Assembly: GCF_016865365.1 (NCBI RefSeq)
Contig: NZ_AP024469.1
Location: 248,001 to 312,000, forward strand
DNA: 64,000 nt
Source of the DNA: Geobacter sp. SVR
GTDB lineage: Bacteria; Desulfobacterota; Desulfuromonadia; Geobacterales; Pseudopelobacteraceae
Direction of reading: 5' to 3'
The position numbers and the translations under genes are program-made. Below the pieces are notes generated by a model. It was given only the letters and a program-made list of their open reading frames with translations. It searched no databases and was not told the origin of the DNA. Below, one piece after another: positions 8,341 to 17,938 of the stretch (position 1 is the first letter of the stretch; each line of letters starts with the position of its first letter).

Positions 8341-9177
8341 CTGCTTTTGCGCGACATCCGGCCCGACGAGATCTACAACCTGGGTGCCCAGAGCCATGTG
8401 CGCGTGTCGTTTGACGTGCCGGAGTATACCGGGGAAGTGGATGCCCTGGGTGCCGTACGCATTCTGGAGGGGATCCGCGAAACCGGCCTGAACACCCGCT
8501 TCTACCAAGCCTCTTCTTCCGAGCTGTATGGCAAGGTGGTCGAAACCCCACAGAAGGAGACTACCCCCTTTTATCCCCGCTCCCCCTATGCCTGTGCCAA
8601 GGCATATGCTTTTTATATCACCATGAACTACCGCGAGAGCTATGGCTTGCATGCCAGCAACGGCATCCTCTTCAACCACGAATCCCCCCGCCGGGGAGAA
8701 ACCTTCGTGACCCGCAAAATCACCCGCGCCGCGGCTCGCATCAGGCTCGACATGCAGGAATGTCTCTACCTGGGCAACCTGGATGCCAAGCGCGACTGGG
8801 GCTTTGCCGGCGATTATGTCGAGGCGATGTGGCTGATGCTGCAGCAGGAACAGCCAGATGACTATGTCATCGCCACCGGAGAGACCTGGTCGGTGCGCAG
8901 CTTTGCCGAAAAAGTCTTCGAACGTCTGGGCATGCCGCTGGAGTGGCGGGGCAATGGAGAATCTGAGACAGGGATCGACCGTGCGAGCGGTAAGGTTGTA
9001 CTACGGATCGACCCCAAATACTTCCGTCCGGCCGAGGTTGACCTGCTGTTGGGCGACCCCACCAAGGCGAAGCGTCAGTTAGGCTGGGAGCTGAAGACAA
9101 GTTTCGATCAACTGGTGGAGATGATGGTTGATGCGGATTTGAAGCTAGCTGAGCGGGAGAAGCGGGCTGACGCGTAA
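8128..9177 (+). CDS. gmd: GDP-mannose 4,6-dehydratase
   Basis: A full-length 349-residue extended short-chain dehydrogenase/reductase. It converts GDP-D-mannose to GDP-4-keto-6-deoxy-D-mannose, the precursor of GDP-L-fucose, GDP-D-rhamnose and GDP-perosamine. The nucleotide-binding motif GITGQDGSY is at residues 8-16, the catalytic YxxxK (YACAK) is near 153, and the family block [16 protein letters not shown] is intact. GGGG precedes the start at a short spacing. It is the first gene of the polysaccharide locus. No GDP-fucose synthase (fcl) or Rmd is obvious in this window, so the final product sugar is not settled. Confidence 0.97.
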   Translation: MKKALITGITGQDGSYLAELLLSKGYEVHGMIRRSSSFNTGRINHIYRDPHEKDVRLFLHYGDLNDASSINLLLRDIRPDEIYNLGAQSHVRVSFDVPEYTGEVDALGAVRILEGIRETGLNTRFYQASSSELYGKVVETPQKETTPFYPRSPYACAKAYAFYITMNYRESYGLHASNGILFNHESPRRGETFVTRKITRAAARIRLDMQECLYLGNLDAKRDWGFAGDYVEAMWLMLQQEQPDDYVIATGETWSVRSFAEKVFERLGMPLEWRGNGESETGIDRASGKVVLRIDPKYFRPAEVDLLLGDPTKAKRQLGWELKTSFDQLVEMMVDADLKLAEREKRADA

Positions 9178-9235
9178 AAAACCAAGTCTGCTATTTTTCG
9201 AAGCGATGATGTTTTTTGCCCTCATTCTCTACACG

Positions 9236-9267
9236 CCGTGAGAAGGCGATCTGTATTCATCTCACGG
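9236..9267. repeat. Inverted repeat CCGTGAGA / TCTCACGG
   Basis: Perfect 8-base arms around a 16-base loop, 59 bases after the gmd stop. No T-run follows, so it may be an mRNA-stabilising hairpin or a protein site rather than a terminator. Confidence 0.45.
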
Positions 9268-9386
9268 TGATTGGTGCTCCTGCACATCGAGCGGTAAAAT
9301 CAGGGCTATCAACGGTTCCCGATCCCGTGTCGTCAACAACCTGCTGCCCTGGACGATCCGAAGCATCGTCGTTCGTGTAAAAGAAC

Positions 9387-9430
9387 AGGCTCTAGACCAT
9401 CAGGAAACCTCTGATAGGCTAGAGCCTTTT
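9387..9430 (+). terminator. Rho-independent terminator after gmd
   Basis: The 9-base arms AGGCTCTAG and CTAGAGCCT pair perfectly, with an inner ATCAG/CTGAT extension, and are followed by TTTT. It would isolate gmd from the downstream copy. Confidence 0.75.
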
Positions 9431-9508
9431 AAAATCCCCAATTTCATCTTTCTCTTTCCAAAAACCTGCATGACCCCATGCTCCTTTCACATCTTTTCAT
9501 GAAAAGCG

Positions 9509-9549
9509 GAAGCAATCCAGTATCGCAGTCTGGATCGGAAGCCGATCTA
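9509..9549 (+). pseudogene. Second comM 3' tail (duplicate remnant)
   Basis: The last 13 codons of comM reappear here (EAIQYRSLDRKPI then stop), in the same position relative to a gmd start as at 7974-8015. This shows that the duplicated unit began inside comM. It is only a remnant with no coding role. Confidence 0.85.
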
Positions 9550-9665
9550 ACTGCACCCCACGTCTTTGATCCTGCATATAACCGAAAAGATTTTCACGAG
9601 ACATGTAAACATTTCGTGGTAAAATTCTAATATGATTTATTAATAATCATCTTCGGAGTCATTGC

Positions 9666-10129
9666 ATGGAAAAAGCATTAATAATCGGCATCACCGGCCA
9701 GGATGGATCCTCTCTGGCCGAATTGCGTTTTCCAAAGGCTATGGAGTGCATGGCATGATCCGGCGCTCCTCATCATACAGTTCCGCACGTATAAACCATA
9801 TCCATCGCGATCCCTATGAAATGGATGTACGCCTGTTCCTGCACTACGGCGATCTGAACGATGCCAGCTCTATCAACCGCTTGGGCATGCCGCTGGAGTG
9901 GCATGGAGGCGGCGAGGCGGAAACCGGTATGGACCGCACCAGCGGCAGGGCGATGATCTGGATTGCTTCCCGCTGCTTCCGTTCGGCTAAGGTGGACCTG
10001 CTGGGCGATCCATCCAAGGCCAGGCAGCAACTGGGATGGGAGCTGAAGACCGATTTCGACCAACTGGTCGAGCTGATGGTGGATGCGGATCTGAAGCCGG
10101 TTGAACGGGAGCAGCGAGCGAATGGGTAA
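9666..10129 (+). pseudogene. Decayed duplicate of gmd with frameshift and 582-base deletion
   Basis: The copy opens like gmd (residues [20 protein letters not shown]). It loses one base near codon 22, where intact gmd has GAGTTGCTGCTT and this copy GAATTGCGTTTT, and then hits a stop. The second frame continues the homology through NDASSIN and jumps directly to RLGMPLEW. This is an exact in-codon removal of the part corresponding to 8341-8922 of intact gmd (194 codons, including the catalytic Tyr-Lys). The 3' end is still recognisable to the stop. It cannot encode an active dehydratase. Divergence from the intact copy is substantial, so the duplication is not recent. Confidence 0.93.
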
Positions 10130-11078
10130 ACGGGCGCTGATCTGCGGCATCTCAGGGCAAGACGGGGCGTATCTTTCCCAGTTATTGCTTGAAAAAGATT
10201 ATGAGGTCCACGGAACGGCACGCGACGCCCAAATGGCGATCTTCGGCAACCTCGCCCGCCTCGGCATTAAACAGCGGGTGAGCTTCCATTCCATGGCGCT
10301 TAATGATTTCCGAAGCGTTTTGCAGGTTTTGGCCAAGGTCCGACCGGACGAGATCTACAACCTGGCAGGTCAAAGTTCGGTGGGGCTTTCCTTTGAACAG
10401 CCTGTTGAGACGTTGGAAAGCATCAGTGTGGGAACCCTTAACCTTTTGGAAGCCATGCGTTTTATTGACCAGCCCACAAAGCTGTACAATGCAGGCTCAA
10501 GTGAGTGTTTTGGCAACACGGGGGGACAGCCGGCAGATGAAACTACACCGTTTCGGCCCCGCAGCCCGTATGCAGTAGCAAAGGCAACTGCATTCTGGGA
10601 AGTGGCCAATTATCGGGAAGCATATCGTCTCTTTGCCTGCACCGGCATCCTTTTCAATCACGAATCTCCTCTGCGTCCCGAGCGTTTTGTAACCGGTAAG
10701 ATAGTAAAAGCAGCATGTCGAATTGCATCAGGCAGCGACGAGAAACTACATTTGGGAAACATTTCCATTGCCCGAGATTGGGGATGGGCACCGGAGTATG
10801 TTGAGGCGATGTGGCGGATGTTGCAGCACGACAGAGCTGACGATTATGTGATTGCCACAGGTGAAACCAATACGCTGGAGGATTTTATAGCCGAGGCTTT
10901 CAGGTGCGTCGGGCTCGATTGGCGCAAGTATGTCATAAGTGATTCCGCTTTATTGCGCCCCTCTGAAATTATGGTCAGCCGGGGGTATCCCCGGAAGGCG
11001 CTCACGATACTTGGCTGGAAAGCGCGGAGTTCAATGGAAGATGTGGTCAGACTGATGATGGACTCCGGTAAAAAATAG
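10122..11078 (+). CDS. GDP-mannose 4,6-dehydratase-family paralogue
   Basis: A 318-residue protein starting inside the end of the gmd pseudogene, [17 protein letters not shown] at the N-terminus. It has the Gmd-type nucleotide motif, catalytic Y150/K154 (YAVAK) and the block [16 protein letters not shown], so it belongs with Gmd rather than with the Rmd or Fcl reductases. It is clearly diverged from the 8128 gene and about 30 residues shorter. It may be a dehydratase on the same or a related GDP sugar, or a bifunctional dehydratase/reductase; sequence alone does not decide. It leads the main run of glycosylation genes. Confidence 0.88.
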   Translation: MGKRALICGISGQDGAYLSQLLLEKDYEVHGTARDAQMAIFGNLARLGIKQRVSFHSMALNDFRSVLQVLAKVRPDEIYNLAGQSSVGLSFEQPVETLESISVGTLNLLEAMRFIDQPTKLYNAGSSECFGNTGGQPADETTPFRPRSPYAVAKATAFWEVANYREAYRLFACTGILFNHESPLRPERFVTGKIVKAACRIASGSDEKLHLGNISIARDWGWAPEYVEAMWRMLQHDRADDYVIATGETNTLEDFIAEAFRCVGLDWRKYVISDSALLRPSEIMVSRGYPRKALTILGWKARSSMEDVVRLMMDSGKK

Positions 11079-11129
11079 GCAACTCCGGAACGGCTTCTCA
11101 GTATTTTACTGGAGTAACTGACAAATCGA

Positions 11130-12473
11130 ATGGATTTATTGTTATCCAAACATATTCCGGGATTTATCCGAGATCGCCTGGAGGGGCGTCATAATTTACA
11201 AAGAGTAGTAGCCAATATCAGCTGGCTTTTTGTCGATAACATAATACGCATGGGAGTCGGCATGCTGGTTGGCGTCTGGGTAGCCCGGTACCTGGGACCT
11301 GAGCAATATGGCCGAATTAATTATGCAACTGCATTTGTTTCGTTATTCTTTGCAGTGACGACACTTGGGCTTGATAGCATAGTTGTACGCGAGATTGTTA
11401 AAGATACTTCGAGCTCTGGTGAGATTCTTGGTAGTGCATTCATTCTGAAGTTATTGGGAGGAATTACTACTTTTATTTTATCGTTGGTGATTATAATTGT
11501 AAGCCGACCTAATGATACTATTACACATTGGCTTGTGGGTATAACTTCGCTTGGCACTGTTTTCCAATCCCTTGATACAATCAATTTCTGGTTTCAATCT
11601 CAAGTTAAATCTAAGTATGTGGTATACGCAAAAAGCTGTGCTTTCTTGATAATATCAATGATAAAAATCGTTTTTATTATTAGCAAAGCACCGCTTATTG
11701 CTTTTGCATGGACAGGATTTGCTGAGATAGTATTGGGCTCATGTGGCCTGGTTATCGTATATCGTCTTTATGGTCAAACTCTTAAAACGTGGTCGGCCAC
11801 AGTAAGAAGAATGCAAAATTTACTGAACGAAAGTTGGCCATTGATTTTTTCAGGTATAGCTATTTATGTGCAGGCTCGTATCGATCAGGTCATGCTGGGT
11901 GATATGTTGGGTAATGTTGAGGTTGGCCAGTTCTCAGCTGCGATGAAGCTCATAGAGGTTTTTGGATTTGTGCCTATGATAATTCAAAGCACTATAGCTC
12001 CATCAATAACTATGGCAAGAGCTGTCAGTGATAGAGCATATTATACGCGGCTTTTAAATTTATATCGCCTTATGTTTTTATTGTTTTTATCTACAGCCAT
12101 CCCTATTTTTTTGTTCGCAAAGGAATTTGTAGTGTTCTTTTACGGCAATAACTATGCGGCGGCTGGAGTACTATTGTCGTTATTTGCCATAAGACTGTTG
12201 TTTACGAATTTTGGGGTTGCAAAAGATTTATATATAACAAATGAAGGGCTGTTCAGGTATTCATTGATAACATCAGTTTTAGGATGCATTGCAAACATAG
12301 TCCTCAATTATGTATTGATTCCACGTTATGCTTCAGTAGGCGCAATCATATCAATGATTATTTCCTTTGCTATAACTATTTTTATAGTTGACTTATTCTT
12401 TGAACAACTACGAAAAAATTTAAAAGTCATGTTTTACGCAATCATAACGCCATGGAAGATTACGTTGCACTAA
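11130..12473 (+). CDS. Polysaccharide repeat-unit flippase (Wzx-like)
   Basis: A 447-residue, very hydrophobic protein of the MOP/polysaccharide-exporter superfamily with about 12-14 predicted membrane helices. The N-terminal block typical of Wzx is present (residues 29-56, WLFVDNIIRMGVGMLVGVWV, then YLGPEQYG). It should flip undecaprenyl-linked repeat units across the inner membrane. The gene is much more AT-rich than its flanks, as usual for flippases acquired with O-antigen clusters. It pairs with the polymerase-like gene at 16577 for a Wzx/Wzy-type pathway. Confidence 0.9.
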   Translation: MDLLLSKHIPGFIRDRLEGRHNLQRVVANISWLFVDNIIRMGVGMLVGVWVARYLGPEQYGRINYATAFVSLFFAVTTLGLDSIVVREIVKDTSSSGEILGSAFILKLLGGITTFILSLVIIIVSRPNDTITHWLVGITSLGTVFQSLDTINFWFQSQVKSKYVVYAKSCAFLIISMIKIVFIISKAPLIAFAWTGFAEIVLGSCGLVIVYRLYGQTLKTWSATVRRMQNLLNESWPLIFSGIAIYVQARIDQVMLGDMLGNVEVGQFSAAMKLIEVFGFVPMIIQSTIAPSITMARAVSDRAYYTRLLNLYRLMFLLFLSTAIPIFLFAKEFVVFFYGNNYAAAGVLLSLFAIRLLFTNFGVAKDLYITNEGLFRYSLITSVLGCIANIVLNYVLIPRYASVGAIISMIISFAITIFIVDLFFEQLRKNLKVMFYAIITPWKITLH

Positions 12474-12491
12474 ATACATAGTTGGAGATTT

Positions 12492-13301
12492 ATGAAGCTC
12501 CTGAGGAAGATGAATTTCCTGCTTTTTCTGGCGGGGTTGAATTTACAGGGATTGGCGTCCTTTCTTTGGCTCATGCCGAAGTACGCCAGGGATTTTCTGT
12601 ACTTCAAAAAACAATCTGACTGGAAAATAGCAGCTTACCCTTGTCTTTATGACACCAAGACGCAATCGGCGACCTTGGGTGAATATTTTTGGCAAGATAT
12701 GTATGTGGCCGGGAAAATTATAAACTCGGCGCAGGGGGGAAGACATATTGATATCGGCAGCAGGGTGGATGGTTTTATATCCATTGTAGCCTCGGTGCGG
12801 CCAATAGAGGTTTTTGATATACGTCCCCTGAAGGTGAAAATTCCAAACGTGGAGTTTCATCAGTGGGATATGACAGTTCCTTCGTGCGGACAGGTTGAGG
12901 CGGATAGTGTCAGCTGTTTGCACACTATTGAGCATGTGGGGTTGGGGCGCTACGGAGATCGCATTGATCCCGACGGGTGGAAGTGCGCCTTGATTAATGT
13001 ACTTTCTCTGCTAAAAGAGAATGGAGTTCTGTGGTTGTCAGTGCCGATCGGCATTGAAAGAGTCGAGTTCAATGCTCATCGCATATTTAATCCCCACACT
13101 ATAGATACCTTGCTCTGTGGTAGCGGAATGGAGTTACTTGAATTCTCGTACGTGGATGGCACCGGCTTGTACAAAACAGAAAATACAGTGAGTGAAATGA
13201 TGCGGTTGGCACATCTGAAATACTCTCTTGGAATATTTTGCTATCGAAAAATCGGAAAAATTTCCGATTTTGATGACGAATCCTGCATTGGTGCCTGTTA
13301 A
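12492..13301 (+). CDS. DUF268-like protein (methyltransferase-like fold)
   Basis: A 269-residue protein with an N-terminal hydrophobic stretch (about 8-27). Next comes a SAM-methyltransferase-like core: a glycine-rich HIDIGSRVDGF motif near 93-103 and the segment CLHTIEHVGLGRYGDRIDP characteristic of DUF268. Proteins of this family occur in glycan clusters, and a sugar-modifying or methylating role is only inference. The ribosome site is GGAG, and the gene follows the flippase by 18 bases. Confidence 0.78.
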   Translation: MKLLRKMNFLLFLAGLNLQGLASFLWLMPKYARDFLYFKKQSDWKIAAYPCLYDTKTQSATLGEYFWQDMYVAGKIINSAQGGRHIDIGSRVDGFISIVASVRPIEVFDIRPLKVKIPNVEFHQWDMTVPSCGQVEADSVSCLHTIEHVGLGRYGDRIDPDGWKCALINVLSLLKENGVLWLSVPIGIERVEFNAHRIFNPHTIDTLLCGSGMELLEFSYVDGTGLYKTENTVSEMMRLAHLKYSLGIFCYRKIGKISDFDDESCIGAC

Positions 13302-13385
13302 GTATGGACGTTTGATCGAGCCGAACAGTTGGCGCGCGCTCTCGGTGTTTTTTCTGAATGAAAGAGTATGGGGTAGCGATCTTCA

Positions 13386-14261
13386 ATGTTAATCGTATTC
13401 GAATGGGGGCGCCTGGGCAATCAGTTGTTTCAGTATGCAGCTATGCGCGTTGCGGATCCCCAAGGTGCAATTTGGGCTGTGGGAATGCCGGACATTCGAC
13501 AGCTTTTTCTATGTCACCGGTTTTATGAGTGGGGTGATATACGCAGCACAAAAAGATTGGTACGGTTCTGCATTAGAAGGTTAATTGAGCTGGTACGTTG
13601 TGGATTGGCTCTTTTGGCTTCCACAAGGATTATCGGATTAATTGCAGAAAATACGGGCGCCGATAATGGAGGAATAGCTGTCCGTAGGGGGTTTCTGAAA
13701 CAGGTCTATTACGTCCAGTTAGGGTTTTGGCAAAATCAGGCTGTTGTTGATATGGCATCAGATGTTATCCCGCCTATGAACCCGGAATTTGAGACAAAGG
13801 CAGCAAATATTGTCGAAGAAATTGGTGTCAGTAAGCGTGATTTGTATTTTGTGCATATAAGGCGGGGGGATTATAACGCATGGCCTTCGAAGGAGCATCC
13901 CGCCATAGTGCCGCTGCGCTGGTACGAACAGCAGATCTCCAGGATTAGGGAACTCAATCCTGATGCCTTCTTTTTGGTATTTTCCGATGACTTCTGGTAC
14001 GTTCACGATTTTTTTTCGGGCAAAGATTGGGCGAGAGTGTGTGGCGAGGGGCACTATATCGACTTTATGTTGATGGCCCAGTGCCATGGGGGTGGGGTTT
14101 TGTCCGCCAGCTCATACGCCTGGTGGGCTGCATATTATGCCAGAAGGGAAAATTCAGAGGCATATTTTGTTGCTCCTCTTTATTGGGCGGGGCATCGCTT
14201 GGGGAAATGGTATCCGGAATGTATAGAAACCGAATGGATTAATTATCAGCCGGTTTCTTGA
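13386..14261 (+). CDS. Alpha-1,2-fucosyltransferase-like glycosyltransferase (GT11)
   Basis: A 291-residue enzyme with the GT11 signatures: GRLGNQLFQYAA close to the N-terminus (residues 9-20), HIRRGDY in the middle (about 158-164, binding the GDP-sugar phosphates) and a late SASSYAWWAAYY block. Family members move L-fucose from GDP-fucose in alpha-1,2 linkage. This agrees with gmd at the start of the locus, although the fcl gene needed to finish GDP-fucose is not in view. The reading frame is complete. The ribosome site is weak. Confidence 0.9.
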   Translation: MLIVFEWGRLGNQLFQYAAMRVADPQGAIWAVGMPDIRQLFLCHRFYEWGDIRSTKRLVRFCIRRLIELVRCGLALLASTRIIGLIAENTGADNGGIAVRRGFLKQVYYVQLGFWQNQAVVDMASDVIPPMNPEFETKAANIVEEIGVSKRDLYFVHIRRGDYNAWPSKEHPAIVPLRWYEQQISRIRELNPDAFFLVFSDDFWYVHDFFSGKDWARVCGEGHYIDFMLMAQCHGGGVLSASSYAWWAAYYARRENSEAYFVAPLYWAGHRLGKWYPECIETEWINYQPVS

Positions 14262-14291
14262 TATTTTGATTTGACACGGATGGAGTAGGTC

Positions 14292-15209
14292 ATGAGCGGA
14301 TTTAAACTCAAAACACCTGTTGCCTTCTTGATCTTCAACCGCCCTGATGTGACTCAAAAAGTATTTGAAGAGATCAGGCGGGCACGCCCACCGAAACTCT
14401 TGGTTGTGGCAGATGGACCACGCGTGAACAGGCCAGGTGAAGCAGAAAAGTGTCAATCAGTACGAGCGATTATCGATACGGTGGATTGGCCGTGCGAAGT
14501 TTTGAAAAATTACTCGGATGTCAATCTTGGCTGTAAACGGCGTGTTTCGAGCGGGCTGGACTGGGTGTTCGAACAGGCCGAAGAAGCTATTATTCTCGAG
14601 GATGATTGTCTGCCTCATCCCTCATTTTTTGGATTTTGCGAGGAATTGCTTGAAAAATACAGGGATGATGAGCGGATAGGGATTATAAGTGGCGATAATT
14701 TTCTGTTTGGCAGAAGGCGAACAGATAATAGCTACTATTTCTCGCGTTATACGCATATATGGGGATGGGCTTCGTGGCGCCGGACATGGCAAACGTACGA
14801 TGTCGAAATGAAATCATGGCCACTGGTGAAAAATGGGATGTGGTTGACTGATATTCTGCATGACAAAAAACAGGTCAAATATTGGAGCGATATATTCGAA
14901 TCAGTTTTTAACGGACAGATTGATACATGGGATTATCAAATTAATTTCAATAATTTTGTACATTCAAGACTTAATATAATGCCTAATCAAAATTTAATAT
15001 CGAATATCGGATTTGGAGTTGAGGCAACCAGAACTATACAAAAGTGCAAGTGTGCTGAAATGCCTATTTTTGAAATGAAGTTTCCGTTGATACATCCACA
15101 GATGATCATACGAGATGCACAAGCAGATAGTATTACAGAAGAAGATCAATTCAGATCCCCCACCGTAGCGACTCGCATCATAAACAAGATTCGACGAATT
15201 ATTGCATGA
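14292..15209 (+). CDS. Glycosyltransferase-fold protein (HlpA-like, GT-A type)
   Basis: A 305-residue protein opening TPVAFLIFNRPDVTQKVFEEIR, with a nucleotide-sugar-binding pattern (VVADGPRVNRPGE) and the metal-binding acidic motif LEDDCLPHPSFF around 97-108. This is the family often annotated as hemolytic protein HlpA-like or sugar transferase in O-antigen clusters. Donor and acceptor are unknown. The start is well placed after GGAG. The second half is AT-rich compared with the first, as elsewhere in this locus. Confidence 0.82.
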   Translation: MSGFKLKTPVAFLIFNRPDVTQKVFEEIRRARPPKLLVVADGPRVNRPGEAEKCQSVRAIIDTVDWPCEVLKNYSDVNLGCKRRVSSGLDWVFEQAEEAIILEDDCLPHPSFFGFCEELLEKYRDDERIGIISGDNFLFGRRRTDNSYYFSRYTHIWGWASWRRTWQTYDVEMKSWPLVKNGMWLTDILHDKKQVKYWSDIFESVFNGQIDTWDYQINFNNFVHSRLNIMPNQNLISNIGFGVEATRTIQKCKCAEMPIFEMKFPLIHPQMIIRDAQADSITEEDQFRSPTVATRIINKIRRIIA

Positions 15210-15345
15210 ACTGTAGCTGTAGGATCTGCGGGTCCATCAGCAATGCCCGTATAACCAGTGCAAAGGTGCTTGAAATGGTATCACGGGAAAAATCACTTTC
15301 ACATTCAGACTACAAGCGGATCACCTGCGTGGATATCACCAGCCT

Positions 15346-16488
15346 ATGAGAGTCTGTCTCAATGCATTACATTTCGTTCCTGGCAAAATGGGGGGTGTAG
15401 AAACCTACCTCAGGGAACTGATACGTACCATGCCATTAGTCGGGGGTGCCGAAGACTCGATCGTTATATATACCAATAGTAAGTACCTTGAAGCATTTTC
15501 CACGAATACAATAATACCGATTGAGCATGCCAAGATTTATGAACGGCCAGATCCCCGTTGGTTAGTACGAGCTGTACTGCGTAAAAGCATCGGTATTGAT
15601 CTCTATGCCACTGCGTTGTCTAAGATCAAGGCGGACATACTACATTATCCATTTACGGTAATGGCCCCTTTGGTTACTAACAAACCGACAGTACTGACAT
15701 TCTGGGACATGCAGCATGAGTTTTATCCGGAATTCTTTTCCAAAAAAGAAATTGGATACAGGGCTGCAGTTTATAGAAAGTCCGTACAGAAGGCCACGCG
15801 CATTATTGTCAGCTCCGCATTCACCAAGCGCTGTCTGACGGAACGTTACGGGGTCGACGCTGCCAAGATCGATGTGGTGTACACGGGGTATGCCCCGGAT
15901 TTCCAGGTTATGGGAGATGCGGAAGATGTCATCAGGTGCCATGGAGTGGAGCGTCCCTTCATGTACTACCCCGCCGCCACATGGCCTCACAAAAACCACG
16001 CGCTATTGCTCGATGCCTTACGATTGCTCATTGACAGGTGGGGCTTCGACGGTATTCTCGTACTGTCAGGCATCAGCATGCAGCAGGACAGCGCGATACT
16101 AGAGAGAATCCGGACGCTTGCCCTGGAAAACTACGTGAAGATTCTTGGCTACCTGCCCTATTCAGAACTGCCCTATTTCTACAACGCCGCCCGCCTCATG
16201 GTTTTCCCCTCGCTCTTCGAAGGGTTTGGCATACCGCTCGTCGAGGCAATGGCATGTGGCTGTCCTGTGGTTGCCGCGGACTGCACCTCTATCCCCGAGG
16301 TAGTGGGCAGTGCCGGTAGGCTTTTCGATCCCGGCTCGGCAGAGGCACTTGCGGAAAACATCTGGAGCCTCTGGAATAATGACACTGAGTTGCAGGCCAT
16401 GAGTGAAAAAGGTTTACAGAGGGCCGCATGCTTCACGTGGCGGGAAACCGCGCTCGCGACCTTACAGGCCTATCGGAAGTTACTATAG
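15346..16488 (+). CDS. Glycosyltransferase family 4
   Basis: A 380-residue GT-B enzyme. The N-terminus has the family-4 loop (GKMGGVETYLREL, residues 11-23). The C-terminal half carries the donor-binding pattern: PSLFEGFGIPLVEAMACGCPVVAADCTSIPEVVG with the EX7E glutamates. It is probably a mannosyl- or rhamnosyltransferase acting on the lipid-linked repeat unit at the cytoplasmic face. The ribosome site before ATG 15346 is weak, and 136 untranslated bases separate it from the previous gene. Confidence 0.9.
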   Translation: MRVCLNALHFVPGKMGGVETYLRELIRTMPLVGGAEDSIVIYTNSKYLEAFSTNTIIPIEHAKIYERPDPRWLVRAVLRKSIGIDLYATALSKIKADILHYPFTVMAPLVTNKPTVLTFWDMQHEFYPEFFSKKEIGYRAAVYRKSVQKATRIIVSSAFTKRCLTERYGVDAAKIDVVYTGYAPDFQVMGDAEDVIRCHGVERPFMYYPAATWPHKNHALLLDALRLLIDRWGFDGILVLSGISMQQDSAILERIRTLALENYVKILGYLPYSELPYFYNAARLMVFPSLFEGFGIPLVEAMACGCPVVAADCTSIPEVVGSAGRLFDPGSAEALAENIWSLWNNDTELQAMSEKGLQRAACFTWRETALATLQAYRKLL

Positions 16489-16576
16489 CGAAGCGACTGG
16501 AAGCCAGCAGTCCAGGCTCCCTTGTAACTCTGCAGTAAAATTTCGAAGGTGCACGTGCACGAAAGGTGCGCAGCCG

Positions 16577-17884
16577 ATGCTGGAACATATCGCGGGATTA
16601 TCGTTCATCAGCTATCTAGCGGTTCTGATGTCGCTCATTGCGGTGCAGATGCTTGTTCTCAGGGATAAGATCTGGAACATGTTCGATCCCCTGCTGCTGA
16701 TCGTACTGAATATATCTCTCAACGCCTCCATTGTTGTTTTTCTCTATCTGAACGGCCAGGCTCAACTTTCATATGCATTATATGTCCTTGCCGGAACGAT
16801 CCTCTTCTGTCTGGGGGTGAAGACTAAAAGGCTGTCTTTGGGAAAGCGGCCGATTCATGATCCGAAGGCTTCCGGCCTGTCACGTAAGTTCACGATAATA
16901 CTGCTCTCCATCTCACTGTTCTACCTGGCAATTTCTTCACTCTATATGTTGAGCCAGATAGGGCTTGGTATCCTGACGGGGGATGCCAATCCCGATCTGG
17001 TCAAGGTAACACTCACCCAAGATGGTTTGGGCGCTTTCAAGCATATCGGCGCTGCAGGTGACTTACTGTTTTTGCCCTTGGTTGCCTATGCCTTTTTTTC
17101 TCTGAGAATACGAAGGTTTTCATTGTTCTGCCTGTTCTGCTACGCGGTTCGGATGATTCTTTTTCCCCTCAGCAAGTCGGGTCTTGTATTTGCCATCTTT
17201 GACCTGGGCATCATCATGCATTTTTATAAATACCACTTCAGCAGCACCATCATCTCCGTCAAAAAGGTGCTCCTTATCGGGCTGGCCGGAATCATCCCGG
17301 CAGCGATCGTGCTGTTTAACGTGACGTCGAAATATGAGTCTACCATCCTGTCTCTGGTGATCGAGAGACTCATAGTGACCGGCTTCGGCACCTATCAGTA
17401 TTTCATCAGCGGTGGGAAGGAATTTCTCGACAGCATGGTCTTCGGAGAAAGATTGCTGCACTATTTCGATACCCTGCTGTCCTCTCTGAGGATCAAGCCG
17501 TGGGAGGAGATGAGCCACGTTGCCAAGATGACGTATCACATTACCGGCAACTATCTGCCAGGCTTCGGGGCCAATCCGTATATCTTTATGGATGGCCATT
17601 TTCTCTTCGGCTGGGGAGGGGGGCTGTACTGTTATCTCATTGGGGTCGCCATCGCCTGGTCCCGGCGGCAGCAGACAAACTTTCTGATCTTTTACCTGGC
17701 GGTCAAGTTGAGCGCATACCTGGTGGCGGACCCCGCCATACTGCAGGCACAACTCATTGCGCTCCTACTGTATGTGCCTCCTGTATTGCTGCTCTATGCA
17801 GGGGCGAAATGTACAAACCGCAGCACCCACCTCAATCTTCGCAGGGTCCATTGTGCCCCCGGTCACGTATATGAAAAGGCTTAG
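16577..17884 (+). CDS. Putative O-antigen/repeat-unit polymerase (Wzy-like)
   Basis: A 435-residue integral membrane protein with about 10-12 hydrophobic segments, beginning LEHIAGLSFISYLAVLMSLIAV. A larger loop lies between helices in the second half (about 285-340, YQYFISGGKEFLDSMVFGER). Wzy and oligosaccharide polymerases share this topology and little sequence. The call rests on topology and on position beside a flippase and glycosyltransferases. ATG 16577 is chosen because AAAGGTG precedes it and the upstream frame overlaps the glycosyltransferase gene without hydrophobic character. Confidence 0.78.
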   Translation: MLEHIAGLSFISYLAVLMSLIAVQMLVLRDKIWNMFDPLLLIVLNISLNASIVVFLYLNGQAQLSYALYVLAGTILFCLGVKTKRLSLGKRPIHDPKASGLSRKFTIILLSISLFYLAISSLYMLSQIGLGILTGDANPDLVKVTLTQDGLGAFKHIGAAGDLLFLPLVAYAFFSLRIRRFSLFCLFCYAVRMILFPLSKSGLVFAIFDLGIIMHFYKYHFSSTIISVKKVLLIGLAGIIPAAIVLFNVTSKYESTILSLVIERLIVTGFGTYQYFISGGKEFLDSMVFGERLLHYFDTLLSSLRIKPWEEMSHVAKMTYHITGNYLPGFGANPYIFMDGHFLFGWGGGLYCYLIGVAIAWSRRQQTNFLIFYLAVKLSAYLVADPAILQAQLIALLLYVPPVLLLYAGAKCTNRSTHLNLRRVHCAPGHVYEKA

Positions 17885-17938
17885 GCTCACCTTCGCACAA
17901 TGCGACAGGACGAGTAAAACACCATGGAGTCATTTGTA

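Larger units (their letters stand above)
9178..9508. other. Intergenic region between gmd and its decayed copy
   Basis: About 330 bases without a credible gene. It contains an 8-base inverted repeat and a strong factor-independent terminator, both listed separately. Confidence 0.6.

Noticed and set aside
9662-10129. Intact 155-residue epimerase-like gene
   Set aside because: Alignment by eye with gmd at 8128 shows a one-base frameshift and a 582-base deletion; it is a pseudogene read in the shifted frame.
15258-15479. 73-codon plus-strand frame before the GT4 gene
   Set aside because: It overlaps the start of the glycosyltransferase in another frame and has no ribosome site or homology.
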